Assembly: GCA_965153355.1 (NCBI GenBank)
Contig: OZ231128.1
Location: 26,412,001-26,476,000, forward strand
Direction of reading: 5' to 3'
DNA from: Flaccisagitta enflata
Taxonomy: Eukaryota > Chaetognatha > Sagittoidea > Aphragmophora
Length of the DNA: 64,000 nt
The position numbers were made by a program, and so were the translations under genes. Under the pieces are notes generated by a model, which saw nothing but the letters and a program-made list of their open reading frames with translations, searched no databases and was not told the origin of the DNA. Shown here piece by piece: positions 56,994 through 64,000 of the stretch (its first letter is position 1; each line of letters starts with the position of its first letter).

Positions 56994-57607
56994 TGTGCTT
57001 TTAAAAAAATTCTCAGTGGAAAGTCATATAACTGTGGGTTTTTCTGCATTTTTGAGCAGTATTGGGGTGTAAGAGCATGTAACTAGCAAAAACAAAATCA
57101 TTCCCCGAGCGCTTTTTGAGTAATCTTCAAAATAGAAAAAAATTAAACCTATCTTTAATGCAGATTCTAATGAGTTGCATTGACTCATTTTTTGATTCCG
57201 TATTGTTGTTCTATACAAAATTTCCTTTCATTTGATAGGTCACACTATATGGTTTTATATAGAAATTAGGTTTTCATATTTTGAGCCACCGTTACTTTTT
57301 TGTAACGGTGACTCAAAAAATGAAAATCTTAATTTTTTACAAAAGTATACAGTGCGACCTATCAAATGAAAGGGAATTTTGCATAGATTAACAATATGGA
57401 ATCAAAAATTTAGTCAATACATCCCAGAAGAATCTGCATTGAAATTAGATCTATTTTTTTCTGATTTTGAAGATTACTCAAAAAGCGCTCAGGGAATGAT
57501 TTTATTTTTGCTAGTTACATGCTCTTACACCCCAATACTGCTCAAAAATGCAGAAACACCCACAGTTATATGACTTTTCACTCAGAATTGTTTTAAAAGC
57601 ACAGTGG
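56994..57607. mobile_element. 614-bp fold-back element
   Basis: The left arm starts AGCACTGTGCTTTTAAAA and the right arm ends TTTTAAAAGCACAGTG. Arms of nearly 300 bp are complementary with scattered mismatches (CATATAACTGTGGGT at 57028 against CCCACAGTTATATG near 57560). A short central stem is CACCGTTAC/GTAACGGTG. No ORF. Confidence 0.85.
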
Positions 57608-57624
57608 AAGGAGCTTTTGGAACG

Positions 57625-57728
57625 ATCGTTTTCCCCTTTTTTCGATTCGTGGTCACGGACTGAGGGAACGACGGACCGATGGATGGACAAAGCAGTTTAT
57701 AGAGCTGCGTGTCCACAACTAAAAACGC
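57625..57728 (-). mobile_element. Truncated family A element
   Basis: Only the right part remains: CCCCTTTTTTCGATTCGTGG, GGACGGACC-like core, GCTGCGTGTCCACAACTAAA. Confidence 0.6.
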
Positions 57729-57805
57729 TCCCACTTTGAAAAGAGTTACAAACCGATCCACCAACAGGCCAACTGACACAGCAAGTTATCATAATGAAAA
57801 TCACG

Positions 57806-57928
57806 AATGCCATCATCATCATCATCATCAGCATCGTCATTGTCATCGTCATCACCAGCATCGTCATCGTCATCGTCATCGTAATCGTCATCGTCATCGT
57901 CATCATCGTTATCGTCATCATCATCACA
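57806..57928. repeat. (ATC/GTC)n microsatellite
   Basis: CATCATCAT grading into CATCGTCATCGT units. Confidence 0.92.
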
Positions 57929-58084
57929 ACGTTATTGAGTTACATGATATTACTGTTTCACAGCAGCCCTGATGTGAGAATCTTCGAGGATCTCGCTTCC
58001 AATCACGCCGGTGCCCGTCTCAATCTCGAGCAGTGGCTCAGCCGCCTGTGTGCAGAAGATTCAAATAATCGTTGATTGGGAACT

Positions 58085-58087
58085 CTC

Positions 58088-58123
<36 letters not shown>

Positions 58124-58274
58124 TTTGTCCATTTGTTCGCTTGTTCATTTGTTTTTTGCTTGTTCGTCCATCCATTTGTTTGTTTGCTTGTTAGCTCGTT
58201 CGCTCGTTCATTCGACTTCATCCGTTTGCTGGCTCTTTTATTTGTTCGGTCGCTCGTTTGTTCGTTCATTCGTT

Positions 58275-58336
<62 letters not shown>

Positions 58337-58375
58337 TTCCTTTCTTCCTTCCTTCCTTCCTCCCTCCCTTCTTTC
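58085..58375. repeat. (CT)n, then GTTTGTTCGCTC-type, then (TTTC)n tracts
   Basis: Three adjacent low-complexity tracts: CT at 58085-58120, TTCGCTCGTTCATTCG-like at 58125-58275, TTTC/TTCC at 58276-58375. Confidence 0.9.
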
Positions 58376-58479
58376 CTTCGCTACTCTGTTCGTGTGTTCC
58401 GACTATATTGGACAGTCAAATACCCTTATTTTTTTGCGAATCGATCTTTTTTGGGATGCGAGAGTGTTTCGATGATTAG

Positions 58480-59060
58480 ATGAGCGTTAGAAACGTTTTC
58501 TTCTTCACGAAAAAAAAAAGAAATAAAAAAGAGATAGAATCGGGATTTGTTTCTTTAATTCCCAATTGAGTATTTTTCTCAGCATCAAGTATTTCTATGG
58601 GGACTGTCTTTGCAGAGTTAGCAGCTTACTGCCTACGTCATACTTGATAGTGACAAAAGCACTCATTAGTTATCACACTCTGAGTGGTACAACATTGTGG
58701 TCACCAGTGAAATGCTGCAATCACAGATATTATTGCTCAGCATGATATATCGAACATGAATAGACATTAAAATTTTTTGTCAAAATGTATGCCTACTTCA
58801 TATTAGAGCACATGTGATGGGGAACACAAAAAAAATATAAAAAAAAATTGACAGGTTTTTTCTGCACTACAGCAACAGCAACAGCAACAGCCTATATCAT
58901 AGTTAAAATCTACATGTTTTAGTGCCTATGTATCATTCACTAAAAGTTTCCTTTTTCATTGCGCTTAAGTTTCATATGGATAGATTCCGTTACTGGGGGA
59001 TTCGCTATAACGAGGTTAAACATTCATTTTCTTTCTAAAGAGAATTTCCTCGGCAATAAT
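58480..59060. other. No recognisable feature
   Basis: AT-rich non-coding sequence. The only pattern is a short CAACAG run near 58873. Confidence 0.5.
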
Positions 59061-59161
59061 ATAAGTTGACAGTTGGTTTTGTGGAATCCCTCGAGAGGGC
59101 AGCGACGACTTCAACCAAAACTCGCGGGAAAAAGAAGAACAAATGCCTCAACCGTGATGAC

Positions 59162-59523
<362 letters not shown>

Positions 59524-59795
59524 CAGAGACAGATAGAAACTGTCACTGAGACAGACAAAGGCAGAATGTGAGTGTTTTTGGACGCGTTAAAGCAATTTGC
59601 GGCTAAGGGTGGCTGGGGAAAGCAAGTTCAGAAACAAGCGGGGTTACAATATCGTCGCGGACAGATGGGCAGGGCCAGCCTCCATCCACATCCCCCCCCC
59701 CCACAAATATTGCATCTAAAACGCTCGTTTTCCCACTTTTCGTCTCATACTGATAGAGAGATCAATGGACGGACTGAGTTGCGTGTTCGAAGCTA

Positions 59796-59945
59796 AACAA
59801 GGCCGGATAACAGCCAATACCAGTTGCGGACGGGTGGGCAGGAGCAGAATTGCGCGTTTTCACACTTTTCGACTCGTGCACTTTTCGACGGACGGACGGA
59901 AGGACGGACAAAGGCTCTCATAGAGTTGCGTGTCCGCAACTAAAA
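59796..59945 (-). mobile_element. Family A element
   Basis: AACAAGGCCGGATAACAGCC to TTGCGTGTCCGCAACTAAAA. A second degraded copy (59640-59795) lies directly upstream in the same orientation. Confidence 0.8.
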
Positions 59946-60427
59946 ACGGATGCAGCGCGAGCACGAGTAAAGCACAGATGTGAAGACAAAGAAGGCAAAA
60001 AGCACTAAGAAAAATAGGAAGCACACACACACAGCAAAGGAGTAAGGCCACCAAGGCATGACATTGGTTGATTGGTGTCTCTTATAGTCGTGGAGTTACC
60101 AATAAAGGTGAATATCGCCGAACGGGAAAGAGTTGAAATTGGGAGTCTTTTTTTTCAGTGCATATTTTCCTATGTGCATCTCATGCCGTCTGATTGTGTT
60201 TCGTTGCATGTAACGCGACTCTATAAGCCACTTTTTGGTCCATTGGTCTGTTGGACTGTCTGTCAGTCCATCTGTGGGTCCGTCATACAGTCGTTATAAA
60301 GGCTTTTTATCACATTTTTCATGTCTCTGAATAGTGGAGTAGTAAATTGCTATTTCAAATGATGTTATCAATGATATACTATTGCAAGGAGAGAGGAAGA
60401 GAAAGAGGAATTAGTCACAAAAGCGCT

Positions 60428-60915
60428 AGATGGTCAGTGGTACCTGTTGCCCCTATGTGAATGTATGTGGGTGTGAGGTGGTTAGGAGGGCAGTGGCCCC
60501 AAAGGGGCTGATGATCTATGCTGTTTTTATTAGAGCCTCAAGGCTGGAATTAGGGCCTGGAGGCTGGAAATAGGGCCTTGAGGCTAGGATTTGGGCCTCG
60601 AGGCTGGGATTTGAGCCTGGAGGCTGGGATTTGAACCTCGAGGCTGGGATTTGAGCCTTGAGGCTGGGATTTGAGCATTGAGGCTGGGATTTGAGCCTCG
60701 AGAGTGGGATTTGAGCCTCGAGAGTGGGATTTGAGCCTTGAGGCTGGGATTTGAGCCACGAGGCTGGGATTTGAGCTTTGAGGTTGGGATTTGAGCCTGG
60801 AGGCTAGGATTTGGGCCTAGGGGGAAAGAAGAAGAAGGAGGAGGAGGAGGAGGAGGAGGAGGAGGAGAAGGAGATATTTCCCCTATGTGTGAAAGCATTC
60901 GGGGCCGCCGCCCAA
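60428..60915. mobile_element. TIR element with internal 21-bp array, family B
   Basis: AGATGGTCAGTGGTACCTGT, then GGCAGTGGCCCCAAAGG at the left; GGGGCCGCCGCCCAAAAAG at the right. The interior 60535-60820 is an array of about 21 bp with GAGGCTGGGATTTGAGCCT units, followed by (GGA)n at 60835-60867. Confidence 0.75.
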
Positions 60916-60949
60916 AAAGATTGAGGGAAATAAAGAAAGAATGGAAGAA

Positions 60950-60987
60950 ATAAAAATAGAAAGAAAGAAAAATAGAAAGAAAAAAAA

Positions 60988-61027
<40 letters not shown>
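60950..61027. repeat. (GAAA)n microsatellite
   Basis: GAAA tetramers immediately right of the family B element. Confidence 0.92.
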
Positions 61028-61301
61028 ATTGAAAGGGACACAGACAGACAGACAGACAGAAAGAAACTTATCTTTGACAACTCAAATATCAATGGCTCTG
61101 GATAGTGGATATCGAACTCAGCCTGGGCTCTCTTGAATTTTTTGCGGTCTTTGAGGCTCAATGTCTCTTAAATTGTTCTTAAATTTTTCAATGTGTAAAA
61201 ATGAAAGAAGTGTATATAGTTTTTAGTGATATTCTATTTATCTTTTACAAAAAACCTGTTCATTACTATAAAACATTGAGTATCTTGCTTAATTTCACAG
61301 G

Positions 61302-61478
61302 AACAAGGCCAAATACACGGCTACCCCAGTCGCGTGCCTGTGGGCAGGGGCCGTATTTGAGGTCACTTGATCACTTGGGCAGGAGCAGTGAGGCCAAAGA
61401 CCTCAAAAACCCAAAAAAAGTAAAGTGTGACAGACCAACGGACCAACGGACGGACCAGCGGACGGACGGACTAAAAAC
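61302..61478 (-). mobile_element. Family A element, variant
   Basis: AACAAGGCCAAATACACGGC start, AGTCGCGTGCCTGTGGGCAG, then a CCAACGGACCAACGGACGG core. The right hairpin is missing. Confidence 0.65.
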
Positions 61479-61849
61479 CATATAAGAAGTAGTCTGTTTC
61501 AGAAAACTACCAATTTCTCTTAAAAATTTAATATGATTCTTGAGAAAATTTCTTTAAAAATTTCTAAAACTGAATCTCAGCCTGAGCATTCTATTTATAT
61601 TTTGTTCTTAAAACTTTGGCAAATCTCAGGCTCATCTCTCTTATCAAAAAGTCTCTTATAAAAACTCTTGTAAACCACATCCATAAAGCTAAATAAAAAA
61701 AAAGTGACCAACCTACAAAGAGATTAACGGACAAAGCGACTTACAGACATAAACATTATGGAGGAGCGAGGAACGCCGCTCCTCGGAAGGGATGGAAGCT
61801 TGTTGGAAGGGAATGGAAGGGAAGAGAAGGAAGGAAGGAAGAGAGGGAA

Positions 61850-61868
61850 AAAAAGAAAGAAAGAAAAT

Positions 61869-61916
<48 letters not shown>

Positions 61917-62055
61917 ATGGAAAAGAGAAAGAAAAAGAAAGGGAGGAAGAAAGAAACAGATAGAGGAAAGAAAAAAATAATGGAGAAAGAAAAAAAAAGA
62001 AGGAAAGAAAAAAATAATGAAGAAAGAAAAAAAAGAAGGAAAGAAAAAAAGGGCA
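61850..62055. repeat. (GAAA)n and related purine tracts
   Basis: GAAA tetramers and AAAGAAGGAAAG units. The basic reading frame over them is an artefact. Confidence 0.9.
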
Positions 62056-62489
62056 AAGAAGTCGTCATAGCTTGGAACAACCCAAAAATTCAACATGCTG
62101 ATGGGTCGATTAAAGACACGATTGACATGATGCATAGTGCAGGAAAATGGCACTGTGCACATCTCAGAGGCTGTTGATTCACTCCATTGATTCAAATCCA
62201 TTTTTTTCCTTGGTTAGGTGTAGAACTGTGTTATTGTATGTCTTAAAATGAAAAAAAAGTGTATTTATGCATATTTTTTGTTTTTTTCTATATTTTGATT
62301 GCTGTAAGACAGGATATAGTTAGAAAATCATGTCGGAAACTTTGAGGTTGAAATCCATGCCCCTCGGATGGTTTGAAAGATGTGTATGTCTGGCGACTTA
62401 AAGAATTGTTTGCAGGCAAGTGAAAACACATACAAAATGAAATTGGAATTGCCGCATATACATGACCGCTCATAAGTGCAGTGTTCACC

Positions 62490-62942
62490 ACAACAAAATG
62501 TTCCATATCTAAAGCATCTCGCTATAACAGACCAGAGAGTAATGATATCTGCTTATAACGGATAGAGAATTTCTCGGTTGTTTTTGTTTTTGGTTGTGAT
62601 ATAATGGTGGAAATCTACATACAATGAATACATTTTGTGAATTCCCTTGGCTTATTTGTTTATAGGTGAACGAAGAGTTTTGTTCTAGGTGGTACAGCAA
62701 GTGTACACGTATCTCATGTATCTCCCGGAGGTATTCCATTCCAAAAAATGTAAGTCTGACCACACTTCGTTAGAGGGACACGAAAGCGAGCGCATGTCAT
62801 TTTTTGAACCGCTTCCATTGCCGGGTTTCCAGAAGGCGTAGTGCATAACACAATTTTTTTGAACATCTGCAAAAAAAAACCTTTTTTTTTTTTTTTGATT
62901 GAAGGGAAAGGTTGCATGTGGTTGCATGTGGTTGCATGTGGT

Positions 62943-62990
<48 letters not shown>

Positions 62991-63770
62991 GCAAATATCT
63001 TACATCCGTTTGTGTTCAGTCTGGCTTTGACATCATTCATGCCTCTTGTACTCGTGTATCTTTTGTCCAAAAAGTTCAGAAATTTCACAAAATCATTTGA
63101 ATCGTTCAAATCTGCAAATAAGACAACATCAGCTGAGTCACATCATCCGACGTCATATTATTTTGCATGCGAGGGGAAAGGGGAAATGATGCTGGTGAAA
63201 CTTCAGAAAATAGATTACGTATGGTTGCCCTAATTTTTGGGCATTGACCCTAAATAGGCTGATGGCCTACACTTTCACAAATGGGTAAATTTATGCTACA
63301 CTCTCTTACAAAATCATCAATTCCAAGCTTTGAGTCCTAAATCTCAAAACCTCAATCCCCAAATTCATGCTTTGAGTGCCTAATACCCGGCCTGAGGTCC
63401 AAATATCAGCCTCAAAGCGCAAATTTTGGTTGTAAGGCCCAAATCATTGCTTCAAAGGTCCGAGTCCCAGTCTTTAGCCTTTTAATCCCATCCGTATGAC
63501 CCAACTTGTAACTAGAGCCCTTTTTCTCAACCCCAAAGGCACGAGGATTCTCCAAGAGTCCCCATCAGCCTAAGCGTACATCATCGACCCCCTCGTACCA
63601 TCTCATCCCAAAACACTTGATCAATCAAAAAACAAGTACCGTGGGGTGACAATATCGTCGCAGACGGATGGGCAAATATCTCTACAACAAAATGTTTCAT
63701 ATTTAAAACATATACAGTTACTTCCCGCTTTAACAGACCAAAGAGTAACGAAATCCGCTTATGACAGATA
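62490..63770. repeat. Two direct copies of an AACAAAATGTT-type block
   Basis: About 62491-62580 and 63688-63770 share CAACAAAATGTT(C/T)CATAT, then TAACAGACCA(G/A)AGAGTAA and TCGCTTA-like (CTGCTTATAACG/CCGCTTATGACA) segments. They may mark the ends of an inserted unit of about 1.2 kb. The interior holds a (CT)n tract (62945-62990) and a 'CCTCAAATCCCAGCCT'-like degenerate array (63300-63560) related to family B. Confidence 0.5.
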
Positions 63771-64000
63771 ACTTACCACCTTGGAAAAAAGTATACCAAC
63801 AACTTCAACCAAAAATATTTCCGCTGCTAGAAATGCTTGAAACTTTTTTAAAAAAAGAATTAATCTTTGTCAAATTATCTCCAAAATGAATGCAATCTGG
63901 TTCTTGTAGCTTTCACCGTTTAGAAATGGCAAGCAAAAGAATAAAACATTCATTTTCAAAAATGTGAAAAAATCAAGTCGGTTTTTTAGTGACAGATTCT

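Overview
The window is eukaryotic nuclear DNA. All confident genes are split by GT-AG introns, and most of the sequence is introns and intergenic DNA full of microsatellites, minisatellites and short inverted-repeat DNA elements. The gene set is RPS11, a MYBBP1A/POL5 homologue, RPS28, an ABCD4-type ABC transporter and an ARHGAP39-type RhoGAP. This fits an animal, probably an invertebrate, or a close unicellular relative of animals. The species cannot be fixed from the sequence alone, and no transposase, reverse transcriptase, rRNA or tRNA gene was recognised.

Layout. Positions 1-8517 are repeat-rich with no confident gene. 8518-9119 (+) holds the last three coding exons of RPS11. 9337-19163 (+) is a complete 14-exon MYBBP1A/POL5-like gene (1,345 aa). 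19419-21030 (+) is a two-exon chimeric gene: an RPS28-like leader and its first codons are joined in frame to the C-terminal part of MYBBP1A. 21363-23651 (+) is the intact two-exon RPS28. 24983-34121 (+) is a 10-exon ABCD4-like half transporter (692 aa). 35778-42851 (-) carries the last four exons of an ARHGAP39-like gene, covering the RhoGAP domain. From 42.9 to 64 kb there are repeats and mobile elements, plus a few coding-like fragments on the + strand (53.8-59.6 kb) that could belong to an unrecognised gene.

The left half is functionally coherent. MYBBP1A/POL5 proteins act in the nucleolus in rRNA transcription and ribosome biogenesis, and here the gene sits between two small-subunit ribosomal protein genes on the same strand. 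The most interesting object is the tandem duplication between MYBBP1A and RPS28. Its breakpoints put the RPS28 leader and start codon upstream of a MYBBP1A C-terminal fragment, and both exons have stayed open despite strong divergence. Second is a roughly 1.4 kb, 21-bp minisatellite in MYBBP1A intron 2. Each unit resembles a branch point plus polypyrimidine tract, and a stretch of about 1.5 kb contains no AG before the real splice acceptor.

The mobile-element landscape is unusually readable. It includes hAT-like non-autonomous elements with exact 8-bp target duplications, one of them inside a fold-back element whose other arm records the empty site. There are also two copies of an element with 9-bp target duplications, several fold-back elements with arms of 100-950 bp, a hairpin-ended family with more than a dozen copies, and a terminal-inverted-repeat family that carries its own 21-bp arrays.
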